A DNA stretch of 64,000 nucleotides from Streptomyces sp. ISL-66. Lineage in GTDB: Bacteria; Actinomycetota; Actinomycetes; Streptomycetales; Streptomycetaceae. Shown here piece by piece: positions 52,410 through 62,251 of the stretch (position 1 is its first letter; each line of letters starts with the position of its first letter). The stretch covers positions 1 to 64,000 of the forward strand of contig NZ_JAGGOW010000032.1 in NCBI RefSeq assembly GCF_018614135.1, in the 5' to 3' direction. The notes beneath the pieces were generated by a model. It saw only the letters and a program-made list of their open reading frames with translations. It was not told where the DNA came from and did not search any database. The position numbers and the translations under genes are program-made.

Positions 52410-52757
52410 ATGGAAGCCAGGGCCCAGGCGCGGTACATCCGCGTCACGCCCATGAAGGCCCGCCGAGTGGTGGACCTTATCCGTGGCATGGATGCCACGG
52501 AGGCTCAGGCGGTCCTGCGTTTCGCCCCGCAGGCCGCGAGCGTGCCGGTTGGCAAGGTGCTCGACAGCGCCATTGCCAATGCCGCACACAACTACAACCA
52601 CCCGGACGCCTCCACGCTGGTCATCAGCGAGGCGTTCGTGGACGAGGGCCCGACCCTGAAGCGGTTCCGTCCGCGTGCACAGGGCCGTGCCTACCGGATC
52701 CGCAAGCGGACCAGCCACATCACCGTGGTCGTCAGCAGCAAGGAAGGTTCCCGGTAA
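52410..52757 (+). CDS. rplV: 50S ribosomal protein L22
   Basis: This 115-residue protein lines the exit tunnel and contacts macrolides through its beta-hairpin. [40 protein letters not shown] and [20 protein letters not shown] are present. I chose the ATG at 52410 (AAGGGA 8 bases upstream, family start) over ATGs at 52386 or 52374. Its stop overlaps the rpsC ATG by one base. Confidence 0.97.
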   Translation: MEARAQARYIRVTPMKARRVVDLIRGMDATEAQAVLRFAPQAASVPVGKVLDSAIANAAHNYNHPDASTLVISEAFVDEGPTLKRFRPRAQGRAYRIRKRTSHITVVVSSKEGSR

Positions 52758-53599
52758 TGGGCCAGAAGGTAAACCCGCACGGGTTCCGGCTCGGCATCAC
52801 CACCGACTTCAAGTCGCGTTGGTACGCCGACAAGCTGTACAAGGACTACGTCAAGGAAGACGTCGCCATCCGTCGGATGATGACGTCCGGCATGGAGCGC
52901 GCCGGCATCTCGAAGGTTGAGATCGAGCGCACCCGTGACCGCGTGCGTGTGGACATCCACACCGCTCGTCCGGGCATCGTCATCGGCCGCCGTGGCGCCG
53001 AGGCCGACCGCATCCGCGGCGACCTCGAGAAGCTCACGGGCAAGCAGGTCCAGCTGAACATCCTCGAGGTCAAGAACCCCGAGCTTGACGCTCAGCTGGT
53101 TGCCCAGGCCGTTGCCGAGCAGCTCTCCTCCCGCGTCTCCTTCCGTCGCGCCATGCGTAAGAGCATGCAGGGCACGATGAAGGCCGGCGCCAAGGGCATC
53201 AAGATCCAGTGTGGCGGCCGTCTCGGCGGCGCCGAGATGTCCCGCTCCGAGTTCTACCGCGAGGGTCGTGTGCCGCTGCACACGCTGCGCGCGAACGTGG
53301 ACTACGGCTTCTTCGAGGCCAAGACCACCTTCGGCCGTATCGGTGTGAAGGTCTGGATCTACAAGGGCGACGTCAAGAACATCGCCGAGGTTCGCGCCGA
53401 GAACGCCGCGGCCCGTGCGGGTAACCGCCCGGCCCGTGGTGCCGCAGGCGCTAGCGACCGTCCCGCCGGCCGTGGTGGCCGTGGTGGCGAGCGCGGCGGC
53501 CGTGGTGGCCGCAAGCCGCAGCAGGCTGCTGGTGTCGAGGCCCCCAAGGCCGACGCTCCCGCCGCCGCTCCGGCCGAGAGCACCGGAACGGAGGCCTGA
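52757..53599 (+). CDS. rpsC: 30S ribosomal protein S3
   Basis: This 280-residue protein forms part of the mRNA entry tunnel. [20 protein letters not shown], the KH motif region [20 protein letters not shown] and the second domain ([18 protein letters not shown]) are typical. Beyond about residue 215 it has an extra tail rich in Arg-Gly-Gly ([16 protein letters not shown]) and then Ala/Pro, longer than the enterobacterial protein and probably disordered. Confidence 0.98.
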   Translation: MGQKVNPHGFRLGITTDFKSRWYADKLYKDYVKEDVAIRRMMTSGMERAGISKVEIERTRDRVRVDIHTARPGIVIGRRGAEADRIRGDLEKLTGKQVQLNILEVKNPELDAQLVAQAVAEQLSSRVSFRRAMRKSMQGTMKAGAKGIKIQCGGRLGGAEMSRSEFYREGRVPLHTLRANVDYGFFEAKTTFGRIGVKVWIYKGDVKNIAEVRAENAAARAGNRPARGAAGASDRPAGRGGRGGERGGRGGRKPQQAAGVEAPKADAPAAAPAESTGTEA

Positions 53600-53604
53600 C
53601 CGAC

Positions 53605-54024
53605 ATGCTGATCCCTCGTAGGGTCAAGCACCGCAAGCAGCACCACCCGAAGCGCCGCGGTATGGCCAAGGGCGGTACTGAGGTCTCGTTCGGCGAGTAC
53701 GGCATCCAGGCGCTTACCCCGGCCTACGTGACGAACCGCCAGATCGAGGCGGCTCGTATCGCGATGACCCGCCACATCAAGCGTGGCGGCAAGGTCTGGA
53801 TCAACATCTACCCGGACCGTCCCCTGACGAAGAAGCCTGCCGAGACCCGCATGGGTTCCGGTAAGGGTTCTCCCGAGTGGTGGATCGCGAACGTGCACCC
53901 GGGCCGGGTCATGTTCGAGCTGTCCTACCCGAACGAGAAGATTGCTCGTGAGGCGCTCACCCGCGCTGCTCACAAGCTTCCGATGAAGTGCCGGATTGTT
54001 CGGCGCGAGGCAGGTGAGTCGTGA
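53605..54024 (+). CDS. rplP: 50S ribosomal protein L16
   Basis: This 139-residue protein lies near the A-site t[43 protein letters not shown] and [20 protein letters not shown] (the loop hydroxylated at Arg in some bacteria) are present. It starts 5 bases after rpsC and its stop overlaps the rpmC start. Confidence 0.98.
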   Translation: MLIPRRVKHRKQHHPKRRGMAKGGTEVSFGEYGIQALTPAYVTNRQIEAARIAMTRHIKRGGKVWINIYPDRPLTKKPAETRMGSGKGSPEWWIANVHPGRVMFELSYPNEKIAREALTRAAHKLPMKCRIVRREAGES

Positions 54025-54248
54025 TGGCGACGGGAACCAAGGCGTCCGAGCTGCGTGAGCTCGGTAACGAGGAGCTCGTTGGCAAGCTGCGCGAGGCCAA
54101 GGAAGAGCTGTTCAAGCTGCGCTTCCAGGCGGCCACGGGTCAGCTGGAGAACAACGGCCGGCTCAGGTCCGTCCGTAAGGACATCGCTCGCATCTACACC
54201 CTGATGCACGAGCGTGAGCTCGGTATCGAGACGGTGGAGAGCGCCTGA
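54024..54248 (+). CDS. rpmC: 50S ribosomal protein L29
   Basis: This 74-residue helical protein is next to the tunnel exit. [35 protein letters not shown] and [20 protein letters not shown] are diagnostic. The ATG at 54024 overlaps the rplP stop by one base; a GTG at 54021 is an alternative. Its stop overlaps rpsQ by one base. Confidence 0.97.
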   Translation: MATGTKASELRELGNEELVGKLREAKEELFKLRFQAATGQLENNGRLRSVRKDIARIYTLMHERELGIETVESA

Positions 54249-54529
54249 TGAGCGAGAAGAATGTGACTGAGACGACTGACCGCGGCTTCCGCAAGACCCG
54301 TGAGGGCCTCGTCGTCAGCGACAAGATGGACAAGACCGTCGTCGTCGCTGTCGAGGACCGCGTGAAGCACGCCCTGTACGGCAAGGTCATCCGCCGTACG
54401 AACAAGCTCAAGGCTCACGACGAGCAGAACGCTGCCGGCGTCGGCGACCGCGTCATCATCATGGAGACGCGTCCGCTGTCGGCGAGCAAGCGCTGGCGCA
54501 TCGTCGAGATCCTCGAGAAGGCCAAGTAA
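54248..54529 (+). CDS. rpsQ: 30S ribosomal protein S17
   Basis: This 93-residue protein binds 16S rRNA helices 7 and 11. [40 protein letters not shown] and [20 protein letters not shown] are present. Its ATG overlaps the rpmC stop. It is the last gene of the S10 part before a hairpin and a 123-base gap. Confidence 0.98.
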   Translation: MSEKNVTETTDRGFRKTREGLVVSDKMDKTVVVAVEDRVKHALYGKVIRRTNKLKAHDEQNAAGVGDRVIIMETRPLSASKRWRIVEILEKAK

Positions 54530-54533
54530 GTAT

Positions 54534-54568
54534 CTGAGGCCCTGGGCACCAGCCCAGGGGCCCCTCAG
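54534..54568 (+). terminator. hairpin between the S10 and spc gene groups
   Basis: CTGAGG (54534-54539) pairs with CCTCAG (54563-54568), and CCTGGGC/GCCCAGG forms the inner stem. A TTCCGC/TAGCTC pair spaced 18 bases (54574-54603) after it could be a promoter for rplN onwards. Confidence 0.6.
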
Positions 54569-54652
54569 GTTCGTTCCGCCAGGCTCGGTGGGGGCGGTAG
54601 CTCTTCGGAGTGAAGCCCCCGCCGGGAACCGGCAGACAAACAGGAGATAGAC

Positions 54653-55021
54653 GTGATCCAGCAGGAGTCGCGACTGCGTGTCGCCGACAACACTGGTGCC
54701 AAGGAGATCCTTTGCATCCGTGTTCTCGGTGGCTCCGGTCGCCGCTACGCGGGCATCGGTGACGTCATCGTTGCCACCGTCAAGGACGCGATCCCCGGTG
54801 GCAACGTGAAGAAGGGTGACGTCGTCAAGGCGGTCATCGTTCGCACCGTGAAGGAACGCCGCCGCCAGGACGGCTCGTACATCCGCTTCGACGAGAACGC
54901 CGCCGTCATTCTGAAGAACGACGGCGACCCTCGCGGCACCCGTATCTTCGGCCCGGTGGGCCGTGAGCTGCGCGAGAAGAAGTTCATGAAGATCATCTCG
55001 CTCGCGCCGGAGGTGCTGTAA
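54653..55021 (+). CDS. rplN: 50S ribosomal protein L14
   Basis: This 122-residue protein helps bridge the subunits. [20 protein letters not shown] follows the GTG start, with [20 protein letters not shown] and [20 protein letters not shown] further on. AGGAGA lies about 6 bases before the GTG at 54653. It begins the spc gene group; rplX follows after 2 bases. Confidence 0.98.
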   Translation: MIQQESRLRVADNTGAKEILCIRVLGGSGRRYAGIGDVIVATVKDAIPGGNVKKGDVVKAVIVRTVKERRRQDGSYIRFDENAAVILKNDGDPRGTRIFGPVGRELREKKFMKIISLAPEVL

Positions 55022-55023
55022 GC

Positions 55024-55347
55024 ATGAAGATCAAGAAGGGCGACCTGGTTCAGGTCATCACCGGTAAGGACAAGGGCAAGCAGGGCAAGGTCATTCTGGC
55101 CATCCCTACTGAGAACCGTGTCCTCGTCGAGGGTGTCAACCGGGTCAAGAAGCACACCAAGGCCGGTCAGACCGCTGGTGGTTCGCAGACCGGTGGCATC
55201 GTGATCACCGAGGCGCCGATCCACGTCAGCAACGTTCAGCTGGTTGTGGAGAAGGACGGCCAGAAGGTCGTTACCCGCGTCGGTTTCCGCTTCGATGACG
55301 AGGGCAACAAGATCCGCGTTGCCAAGCGGACGGGTGAGGACATCTGA
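55024..55347 (+). CDS. rplX: 50S ribosomal protein L24
   Basis: This 107-residue assembly initiator has the KOW motif [20 protein letters not shown], then [20 protein letters not shown] and [10 protein letters not shown]. Its stop overlaps the rplE ATG by one base. Confidence 0.98.
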   Translation: MKIKKGDLVQVITGKDKGKQGKVILAIPTENRVLVEGVNRVKKHTKAGQTAGGSQTGGIVITEAPIHVSNVQLVVEKDGQKVVTRVGFRFDDEGNKIRVAKRTGEDI

Positions 55348-55898
55348 TGGCTACCACTCCGCGACTCAAGACGAAGTACCGCGAGGACATCGCGGGCAAG
55401 CTGCGTGAAGAGTTCTCCTACGAGAACGTCATGCAGATCCCCGGCCTCGTGAAGATCGTGGTCAACATGGGTGTGGGCGACGCCGCCCGCGACTCCAAGC
55501 TGATCGACGGCGCCATCAAGGACCTGACGACGATCACCGGTCAGAAGCCGGCCGTCACGAAGGCCCGCAAGTCCATCGCGCAGTTCAAGCTGCGCGAGGG
55601 TCAGCCGATCGGCTGCCACGTCACCCTCCGTGGTGACCGCATGTGGGAGTTCCTGGACCGTACGCTGTCGCTCGCGCTGCCGCGTATCCGTGACTTCCGC
55701 GGTCTGTCGCCGAAGCAGTTCGACGGCCGTGGCAACTACACCTTCGGTCTCACGGAGCAGGTCATGTTCCACGAGATCGACCAGGACAAGATCGACCGTA
55801 CCCGGGGTATGGACATCACCGTGGTCACCACGGCGACCAACGACGATGAGGGCCGCGCCCTCCTTCGTCACCTCGGCTTCCCCTTCAAGGAGGCGTAA
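55347..55898 (+). CDS. rplE: 50S ribosomal protein L5
   Basis: This 183-residue protein binds 5S rRNA and contacts P-site t[62 protein letters not shown] and [20 protein letters not shown] are present. rpsN follows after 5 bases with GGAGG inside the end of rplE. Confidence 0.98.
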   Translation: MATTPRLKTKYREDIAGKLREEFSYENVMQIPGLVKIVVNMGVGDAARDSKLIDGAIKDLTTITGQKPAVTKARKSIAQFKLREGQPIGCHVTLRGDRMWEFLDRTLSLALPRIRDFRGLSPKQFDGRGNYTFGLTEQVMFHEIDQDKIDRTRGMDITVVTTATNDDEGRALLRHLGFPFKEA

Positions 55899-55903
55899 GC
55901 GAG

Positions 55904-56089
55904 ATGGCGAAGAAGGCTCTCATCGCGAAGGCTGCCCGCAAGCCCAAGTTCGGTGTGCGTGCGTACACCCGCTGCCAGCGCTGCGGTCGCCCCCACTCCG
56001 TGTACCGCAAGTTCGGCCTGTGCCGCGTCTGCCTTCGTGAGATGGCTCACCGTGGCGAGCTGCCGGGCGTGACCAAGAGCTCCTGGTAA
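55904..56089 (+). CDS. rpsN: 30S ribosomal protein S14, zinc-binding type Z
   Basis: This 61-residue protein is the short zinc form of S14 (also called rpsZ). [20 protein letters not shown] then [19 protein letters not shown] gives four cysteines in two CxxC pairs. Zinc-free longer paralogues are usually encoded elsewhere in streptomycetes and induced when zinc is scarce. GGAGG is about 12 bases upstream in rplE. A 223-base gap follows. Confidence 0.98.
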   Translation: MAKKALIAKAARKPKFGVRAYTRCQRCGRPHSVYRKFGLCRVCLREMAHRGELPGVTKSSW

Positions 56090-56312
56090 TTCCCTCTCGT
56101 CCGCAAGGACTTGAGCGGTACCAGGCACTCTCGGTAAGCATCTGGTCGGCGGATGCCCGGCCGCGCATGCCTTAGGCTTGTGTGGTTGGGCGTCCGCCGC
56201 CCATAACGACTTACTACGCCGTAGGTCCCCGCACCGCACCCGTCCCGCCACTGAGTGGGGAGAGGGATGGCGCATACAGGAAACCCCGGCGAGAGAGGCC
56301 GAAGGCCACTTC

Positions 56313-56711
56313 ATGACCATGACTGACCCGATCGCAGACATGCTCACGCGTCTGCGTAACGCTAACTCGGCGTACCACGACACCGTGGTGATGCCGCACA
56401 GCAAGATCAAGTCGCACATCGCAGAGATCCTCAAGCAGGAGGGTTTCATCACCGGCTGGAAGGTCGAGGATGCCGAGGTCGGCAAGAACCTCGTCCTCGA
56501 GCTGAAGTTCGGGCCGAACCGCGAGCGCTCCATTGCGGGCATCAAGCGGATCTCGAAGCCCGGTCTGCGCGTGTACGCGAAGTCCACCAACCTGCCGAAG
56601 GTGCTTGGCGGCCTGGGCGTGGCGATCATCTCCACGTCCCACGGTCTGCTCACCGGCCAGCAGGCAGGCAAGAAGGGCGTAGGTGGGGAAGTCCTCGCCT
56701 ACGTCTGGTAG
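56313..56711 (+). CDS. rpsH: 30S ribosomal protein S8
   Basis: This 132-residue protein binds the central domain of 16S rRNA; in E. coli it represses the spc operon. [40 protein letters not shown] and [16 protein letters not shown] are diagnostic. The ATG at 56313 has GAAGG 9 bases upstream; the longer frame from 56178 reads through the leader. The 223-base gap before it contains TTAGGCTTG near 56172, a possible -10. Confidence 0.97.
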   Translation: MTMTDPIADMLTRLRNANSAYHDTVVMPHSKIKSHIAEILKQEGFITGWKVEDAEVGKNLVLELKFGPNRERSIAGIKRISKPGLRVYAKSTNLPKVLGGLGVAIISTSHGLLTGQQAGKKGVGGEVLAYVW

Positions 56712-56731
56712 TCGGGAACGGAGGAAAAGCA

Positions 56732-57271
56732 ATGTCGCGAATCGGCAAGCTCCCCATCCAGGTTCCCGCCGGTGTGGACGTCACCATCGATGGCCAGGCG
56801 GTCGCGGTGAAGGGCCCCAAGGGTTCCCTCGCGCTCACCGTCAAGGCGCCCATCGAGATCGTCAAGGGTGAGGACGGCGTTCTGAACGTCGTTCGCCCCA
56901 ACGACGAGCGTCAGAACAAGGCCCTGCACGGCCTGTCCCGCACGCTGGTGGCGAACATGATCACCGGCGTGACCACGGGTTACGTCAAGGCGCTCGAGAT
57001 CAGCGGTGTCGGTTACCGCGTCGCCGCGAAGGGCTCCAACCTGGAGTTCCAGCTTGGTTACAGCCACCCGATCCTGATCGAGGCGCCCGAGGGCATCTCC
57101 TTCAAGGTCGAGTCGCCCACCAAGTTCTCGGTCGAGGGCATCGACAAGCAGAAGGTCGGCGAGGTCGCCGCCAACATCCGCAAGCTGCGGAAGCCCGACC
57201 CGTACAAGGCCAAGGGTGTCAAGTACGCCGGCGAAGTCATCCGCCGCAAGGTCGGAAAGGCTGGTAAGTAG
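56732..57271 (+). CDS. rplF: 50S ribosomal protein L6
   Basis: This 179-residue protein lies by the factor-binding site. [20 protein letters not shown], the first repeat with [10 protein letters not shown], and the second with LELGYSHP-type [16 protein letters not shown] and [19 protein letters not shown] are present. GAGGAAAA is 5 bases before the ATG. Confidence 0.98.
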   Translation: MSRIGKLPIQVPAGVDVTIDGQAVAVKGPKGSLALTVKAPIEIVKGEDGVLNVVRPNDERQNKALHGLSRTLVANMITGVTTGYVKALEISGVGYRVAAKGSNLEFQLGYSHPILIEAPEGISFKVESPTKFSVEGIDKQKVGEVAANIRKLRKPDPYKAKGVKYAGEVIRRKVGKAGK

Positions 57272-57273
57272 CC

Positions 57274-57657
57274 ATGGCATACGGTGTGAAGATCGCCAAG
57301 GGCGACGCGTACAAGCGTGCCGCCAAGGCTCGCCGCCACATCCGCATCCGCAAGAACGTGTCGGGTACGGCGGAGCGTCCGCGCCTCGTCGTGACGCGTT
57401 CCAACCGCAACATCGTTGCTCAGGTCATCGACGACCTCCAGGGTCACACCCTGGCGTCCGCGTCGACCCTGGACGTTTCGATCCGCGGTGTGGAAGGCGA
57501 CAAGAGCGCCCACGCCCAGGCCGTCGGCGCACTCGTCGCCGAGCGTGCCAAGGCCGCGGGTGTCGAGACCGTCGTGTTCGACCGCGGTGGCAACCGATAC
57601 GCCGGGCGCATTGCCGCTCTGGCTGACGCCGCCCGCGAAGCCGGGCTGAAGTTCTAA
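57274..57657 (+). CDS. rplR: 50S ribosomal protein L18
   Basis: This 127-residue protein brings 5S rRNA to the 50S subunit. [40 protein letters not shown] and [20 protein letters not shown] are present. It begins 2 bases after rplF. Confidence 0.98.
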   Translation: MAYGVKIAKGDAYKRAAKARRHIRIRKNVSGTAERPRLVVTRSNRNIVAQVIDDLQGHTLASASTLDVSIRGVEGDKSAHAQAVGALVAERAKAAGVETVVFDRGGNRYAGRIAALADAAREAGLKF

Positions 57658-57702
57658 GCCCCGGTTCCGGGACTCACGGACGTAACAGAGAGAGGTAATC
57701 CA

Positions 57703-58305
57703 ATGGCTGGACCCCAGCGCCGCGGAAGCGGTGCCGGTGGCGGCGAGCGGCGGGACCGGAAGGGTCGCGACGGTGGCCCTGCCGCCGAGAAGACCGCTTA
57801 CGTTGAGCGCGTTGTCGCGATCAACCGCGTCGCCAAGGTAGTCAAGGGTGGTCGCCGCTTCAGCTTCACCGCGCTGGTCGTGGTGGGCGACGGTGACGGC
57901 ACCGTAGGTGTCGGTTACGGCAAGGCCAAGGAAGTTCCCGCGGCCATCGCCAAGGGCGTCGAGGAAGCCAAGAAGAGCTTCTTCAAGGTCCCGCGTATCC
58001 AGGGCACCATTCCTCACCCGATCACGGGCGAGCGTGCTGCGGGCGTCGTGCTGCTGAAGCCGGCTTCCCCCGGTACCGGCGTCATCGCCGGTGGCCCGGT
58101 GCGCGCCGTTCTGGAGTGCGCCGGCGTTCACGACATCCTGTCGAAGTCGCTCGGCTCTTCCAACGCGATCAACATCGTGCACGCGACCGTGGCGGCCCTC
58201 AAGGGCCTGCAGCGTCCCGAGGAGATCGCGGCTCGCCGTGGTCTGCCCCTCGAGGACGTCGCTCCCGCGGCTCTGCTGCGTGCACGTGCCGGGGCGGGTG
58301 CGTAA
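57703..58305 (+). CDS. rpsE: 30S ribosomal protein S5
   Basis: This 200-residue protein controls accuracy and mRNA unwinding; loop changes give spectinomycin resistance. An extra Gly/Arg-rich N-terminus (residues 1-27) precedes [20 protein letters not shown], with the spectinomycin loop [12 protein letters not shown] intact, then [20 protein letters not shown] and [18 protein letters not shown]. Its stop overlaps the rpmD ATG by one base. Confidence 0.98.
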   Translation: MAGPQRRGSGAGGGERRDRKGRDGGPAAEKTAYVERVVAINRVAKVVKGGRRFSFTALVVVGDGDGTVGVGYGKAKEVPAAIAKGVEEAKKSFFKVPRIQGTIPHPITGERAAGVVLLKPASPGTGVIAGGPVRAVLECAGVHDILSKSLGSSNAINIVHATVAALKGLQRPEEIAARRGLPLEDVAPAALLRARAGAGA

Positions 58306-58487
58306 TGGCTCGCCTCAAGGTCACGCAGATCAAGTCGTACATCGGCAGCAAGCAGAACCACCGTGACACGCTGCGTTCGCTCGGGCTCAAGCGCCTGAAC
58401 GACGTCGTCGTCAAGGAGGACCGCCCCGAGTTCCGCGGAATGGTTCACACCGTCCGCCACCTCGTGACGGTTGAGGAGGTTGACTAA
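58305..58487 (+). CDS. rpmD: 50S ribosomal protein L30
   Basis: This 60-residue protein reads [20 protein letters not shown], then [17 protein letters not shown] and [16 protein letters not shown]. The ATG at 58305 overlaps the rpsE stop by one base, and TGAGGAGG near its 3' end serves as the ribosome-binding site of rplO. Confidence 0.98.
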   Translation: MARLKVTQIKSYIGSKQNHRDTLRSLGLKRLNDVVVKEDRPEFRGMVHTVRHLVTVEEVD

Positions 58488-58488
58488 C

Positions 58489-58944
58489 ATGGCTGAAAAC
58501 AGCCCGCTGAAGGCCCACAACCTCCGTCCGGCCCCCGGTGCCAAGACCGCGAAGACCCGTGTCGGTCGTGGTGAGGCATCGAAGGGTAAGACGGCAGGTC
58601 GTGGTACCAAGGGTCAGAAGGCCCGTTACCAGATCCCCGTGCGCTTCGAGGGTGGGCAGATGCCCCTCCACATGCGCCTGCCGAAGCTCAAGGGCTTCAA
58701 GAACCCGTTCCGCACCGAGTTCCAGGTCGTGAACCTGGACAAGCTCGGCGCTCTCTACCCCGAGGGTGGAGAAGTCACGGTGGCCGACCTGGTCGCCAAG
58801 GGCGCGGTTCGCAAGAACAGCCTCGTCAAGGTCCTGGGCCAGGGCGAGATCTCCGTGGCGCTGCAGGTTTCGGTTGACGCCGTTTCCGGCTCCGCCAAGG
58901 AGAAGATCGCCGCCGCTGGTGGCACCGTGACCGAGCTCGTCTAA
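58489..58944 (+). CDS. rplO: 50S ribosomal protein L15
   Basis: This 151-residue late-assembly protein reads [40 protein letters not shown] and [20 protein letters not shown]. The ATG at 58489 has GAGGAGG upstream; an ATG at 58471 is less likely. It closes the spc ribosomal genes before a terminator-like hairpin and secY. Confidence 0.98.
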   Translation: MAENSPLKAHNLRPAPGAKTAKTRVGRGEASKGKTAGRGTKGQKARYQIPVRFEGGQMPLHMRLPKLKGFKNPFRTEFQVVNLDKLGALYPEGGEVTVADLVAKGAVRKNSLVKVLGQGEISVALQVSVDAVSGSAKEKIAAAGGTVTELV

Positions 58945-58976
58945 GACGAACTCAGTGACAAATAGCTAGAAACCCG

Positions 58977-59010
58977 ACCGGGGGTGCCTCACATATGGGG
59001 CATCCCCGGT
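58977..59010 (+). terminator. hairpin between rplO and secY
   Basis: ACCGGGGGTGCC (58977-58988) and GGCATCCCCGGT (58999-59010) form a 12-bp stem with one G-U pair; TTGGTCGTT follows. It may only partly stop transcription. Confidence 0.65.
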
Positions 59011-59016
59011 TGGTCG

Positions 59017-59046
59017 TTCCACGGGGGGCCAAGTCGCCGGTATGGT
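59017..59046 (+). promoter_or_regulatory. candidate secY promoter
   Basis: TTCCAC (59017-59022) and TATGGT (59041-59046) are 18 bases apart, after the hairpin and 85 bases before the secY GTG. Confidence 0.4.
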
Positions 59047-59130
59047 GGCCTGCACCTTTGCTTGTCTTTATTCGTCGATCCCTCAGACCGTCACCTCTGA
59101 CGCAGTAGCGCGGGGGTCGCAGGAGGCACC

Positions 59131-60444
59131 GTGCTCACCGCGTTCGCCCGGGCGTTCAAGACGCCCGACCTGCGCAAGAAGCTGCTCTTCACGCTCGGCA
59201 TCATCGTGCTGTATCGGCTCGGGTCCCACATTCCGGTACCCGGCGTGAGCTACAAGAACGTTCAGATCTGTGTTGACTCGATGGGCAGCAGCAACAGCCT
59301 CTTCGGTCTCGTCAACATGTTCAGCGGCGGTGCGCTGCTGCAGATCACGATCTTCGCGCTCGGCATCATGCCCTACATCACGGCGAGCATCATTCTGCAG
59401 CTGCTGACCGTGGTCATCCCGAAGCTGGAGAACCTCAAAAAAGAGGGTCAGTCCGGCACGTCGAAGATCACTCAGTACACGCGCTATCTGACGGTCGCGC
59501 TCGCGATCCTGCAGGGTACCGGCCTCGTCGCCACCGCCCGCAGCGGCGCCCTCTTCCAGGGCTGCCAGGTCAAAGACCAGATCGTCCCGGACCGGTCGAT
59601 CTTCACCACCGTCGTCATGGTGCTCACCATGACCGCGGGTACCTGCCTCGTCATGTGGCTCGGTGAGCTCATCACCGACCGTGGCATCGGCAACGGTATG
59701 TCGATCCTGATGTTCATCTCGATCGCCGCGGGCTTCGTCGGCTCCCTCTGGCAGATCAAGCTCCAGGGCAAGATCGCGGACGGCTGGGTCGAGTTCGGCG
59801 TGGTGATCCTGGTCGGCCTCGCGATGGTGGCCCTGGTGGTCTTCGTCGAACAGGCGCAGCGACGGATCCCCGTCCAGTACGCGAAGCGCATGATCGGGCG
59901 TCGTGCCTACGGCGGCACCTCGACGTACATCCCGCTCAAGGTGAACCAGGCCGGTGTCATCCCGGTCATCTTCGCCTCGTCGCTGCTGTACATCCCGGCG
60001 CTGATCGTCCAGTTCAGCGGTTCCACCGCCGGCTGGGCGACGTGGATCCAGAAGCACTTCGTCAAGGGCGACCACCCCTACTACATCGCCGTCTACTTCC
60101 TCCTGATCGTTTTCTTCGCGTTCTTCTACGTGGCGATCTCGTTCAACCCCGAGGAAGTTGCAGACAACATGAAGAAGTATGGTGGGTTCATCCCGGGCAT
60201 CCGCGCCGGTCGACCCACCGCCGAGTACCTCAGCTACGTACTCAACCGGATCACCTGGCCGGGGTCGCTGTACCTGGGTCTCATCGCTCTTGTGCCGACG
60301 ATGGCGTTGGCGGGCTTCGGGGCGAACCAGAACTTCCCGTTCGGCGGGACGAGCATCCTGATCATCGTGGGTGTGGGTCTGGAAACCGTGAAGCAGATCG
60401 AGAGCCAGCTCCAGCAGCGTAATTACGAAGGGTTCCTCCGCTGA
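59131..60444 (+). CDS. secY: Preprotein translocase subunit SecY
   Basis: This 437-residue protein is the channel of the Sec translocon with ten membrane segments. LLFTLGIIVLYRLGSHIPVP starts helix 1, MPYITASIILQLL and WLGELITDRGIGNGMSILMF are signature, and RRIPVQYAKRMIGRRAYGG is the cytoplasmic loop that meets SecA and ribosomes. AGGAGG lies 5 bases before the GTG at 59131. adk begins at its last base, so the two are coupled. Confidence 0.98.
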   Translation: MLTAFARAFKTPDLRKKLLFTLGIIVLYRLGSHIPVPGVSYKNVQICVDSMGSSNSLFGLVNMFSGGALLQITIFALGIMPYITASIILQLLTVVIPKLENLKKEGQSGTSKITQYTRYLTVALAILQGTGLVATARSGALFQGCQVKDQIVPDRSIFTTVVMVLTMTAGTCLVMWLGELITDRGIGNGMSILMFISIAAGFVGSLWQIKLQGKIADGWVEFGVVILVGLAMVALVVFVEQAQRRIPVQYAKRMIGRRAYGGTSTYIPLKVNQAGVIPVIFASSLLYIPALIVQFSGSTAGWATWIQKHFVKGDHPYYIAVYFLLIVFFAFFYVAISFNPEEVADNMKKYGGFIPGIRAGRPTAEYLSYVLNRITWPGSLYLGLIALVPTMALAGFGANQNFPFGGTSILIIVGVGLETVKQIESQLQQRNYEGFLR

Positions 60445-61091
60445 TGCGAATCGTCCTCGTCGGACCGCCCGGTGCGGGCAAGGGAACGCAGGCCGCAGTC
60501 CTCGCCAAGACCCTGTCCATCCCGCACATCTCCACGGGCGACCTGTTCCGGGCCAACATCAGCCAGGGCACCGAGCTCGGCCGCCGCGCGAAGGCGTTCA
60601 TGGACGCCGGCGACCTCGTCCCGGACGAGGTCACCATCGGCATGGCCAAGGACCGCATGGAGCAGGCGGACGCCGCCGGCGGCTTCCTGCTCGACGGCTT
60701 CCCGCGCAACGTCTCCCAGGCCGAGGCCCTCGACGTGATGCTGAAGGCCGAGGGCATGAACCTCGACGCCGTCCTCGACCTGGAGGTCGAGGAGGACGAG
60801 GTCGTCAAGCGTCTGGCCGGCCGCCGTACGTGCCGCAACGACGGCGCGCACGTCTTCCACGTCGCGTACGCCCCGCCGAAGGTCGAGGGCGTCTGCGACG
60901 TCTGCGGCGGCGAGCTGTACGTGCGCGAGGACCAGTCCGAGGACGCGGTCCGCAACCGGCTGGAGGTCTACCACACCCAGACCGAGCCGATCATCGACTA
61001 CTACAAGGCCCAGGGCCTCGTGTCGACGATCCCGGCCCTGGGTGAGGTCAAGGACGTCACGCAGCGCGCGATGGACGCCCTCAAGAAGTAG
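60444..61091 (+). CDS. adk: Adenylate kinase
   Basis: This 215-residue long-form enzyme interconverts ATP+AMP and 2 ADP. The P loop GPPGAGKGTQA is at residues 7-17, HISTGDLFR and DGFPRNVSQAE bind AMP, and the LID has CRND with VCDVC, placing Cys130, Asp133, Cys151 and Cys154 as a probable zinc site. In well-known Gram-positive enzymes the odd ligand is the last one; here Asp is second. The ATG overlaps the secY stop. Confidence 0.98.
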   Translation: MRIVLVGPPGAGKGTQAAVLAKTLSIPHISTGDLFRANISQGTELGRRAKAFMDAGDLVPDEVTIGMAKDRMEQADAAGGFLLDGFPRNVSQAEALDVMLKAEGMNLDAVLDLEVEEDEVVKRLAGRRTCRNDGAHVFHVAYAPPKVEGVCDVCGGELYVREDQSEDAVRNRLEVYHTQTEPIIDYYKAQGLVSTIPALGEVKDVTQRAMDALKK

Positions 61092-61184
61092 TTCCCCAGT
61101 AGTGCAGCCACGGCCGCGGTGTCCCCAGGACGCCGCGGCCGTACTGTTGACGCGACCCCGAACCGAAGGCGGAAGGCAATCCCC

Positions 61185-62036
61185 ATGGTCCAGATCAAGA
61201 CCCCCGAGCAGATCGCGAAGATGCGCGAGGCGGGGCTGGTCGTCGCCGCGATCCACGCGGCGACCCGTGAGGCGGCCGTGCCGGGCGCCACGACGCGGGA
61301 CCTGGACATGGTGGCCCGCAAGGTCATCGCCGACGCCGGCGCCAAGTCGAACTTCCTCGGCTACGGAGGCTTCCCCGCGACCATCTGCACCTCGGTCAAC
61401 GAGGTCGTCGTCCACGGCATCCCCGACGACAAGACGGTCCTGCGGGACGGCGACATCATCTCGATCGACGCCGGCGCGATCGTGGACGGCTGGCACGGCG
61501 ACGCCGCGTACACCGCCTTCGTGGGCACCGGGCACGCGCCTGAGCTCCTGGAGCTCTCCCGGGTGACCGAGGAGTCCATGTGGGCGGGTATCGCCGCCAT
61601 GAAGCTCGGCAACCGCCTCGTGGACATCTCCAAGGCGATCGAGACGTACATCAAGCGCCAGCCGCGTCCGACCACGGGTGAGCACAGCCTCGGCAAGTTC
61701 GGGATCATCGAGGACTACGGCGGCCACGGCATCGGTTCCGAGATGCACATGGACCCCCACCTGCTGAACTACGTCTCCCGCAAGCGGGGCAAGGGGATCA
61801 AGCTGGCCCCGGGCGTCTGCCTGGCGATCGAGCCGATGGTCTCCCTGGGCACGGCCCAGACGGAGGTCCTGGCGGACGACTGGACGGTCATCACGACGGA
61901 CGGCACCTGGTCCTCGCACTGGGAGCACTCCATCGCCCTGACGGAGGAGGGTCCGATCGTGCTGACCTCCCCGGACTGCGGTAAGGCCAAGCTGGCGGAG
62001 TACGGCATCACGACCGCGCCGGACCCGTTGGGCTGA
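61185..62036 (+). CDS. map: Type I methionine aminopeptidase
   Basis: This 283-residue enzyme removes N-terminal methionine. MVQIKTPEQIAKMREAGLVV, CTSVNEVVVHGIPDD, the metal ligands in ISIDAGAIVDGWHGDAAYT (two Asp), YGGHGIGSEMHMDPHLLN (His), CLAIEPMVS (Glu) and WEHSIALTEEGP are intact. The ATG at 61185 has GGAAGG 8 bases upstream; an in-frame start at 61119 is poorer. A TACTGT near 61142 may be a -10 for it. Confidence 0.97.
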   Translation: MVQIKTPEQIAKMREAGLVVAAIHAATREAAVPGATTRDLDMVARKVIADAGAKSNFLGYGGFPATICTSVNEVVVHGIPDDKTVLRDGDIISIDAGAIVDGWHGDAAYTAFVGTGHAPELLELSRVTEESMWAGIAAMKLGNRLVDISKAIETYIKRQPRPTTGEHSLGKFGIIEDYGGHGIGSEMHMDPHLLNYVSRKRGKGIKLAPGVCLAIEPMVSLGTAQTEVLADDWTVITTDGTWSSHWEHSIALTEEGPIVLTSPDCGKAKLAEYGITTAPDPLG

Positions 62037-62139
62037 GCCGGACCCGCTCCGCGCCACGCCCAGGGGCGCCCAGCGCCACTCGCGGCGGCGCGGGCGGGGC
62101 AATGATTGATGATCTACCCTGTAGGGCACACTTTCCGGA

Positions 62140-62169
62140 TTCGTCTTTCGGTGGGCCCTGACGTAGACT
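62140..62169 (+). promoter_or_regulatory. candidate infA promoter
   Basis: TTCGTC (62140-62145) and TAGACT (62164-62169) are 18 bases apart in the 215-base map-infA gap, about 77 bases before the infA GTG. A short CCCT-GT-AGGG inverted repeat lies just upstream. Confidence 0.4.
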
Positions 62170-62251
62170 GACTCGTCGGCTCCTTTGCACCCGCATGTCC
62201 TCATGCGAAGGCGGGGGAGCTGATCAAGGTAGCCGATTCGAAAGGCGAAGC

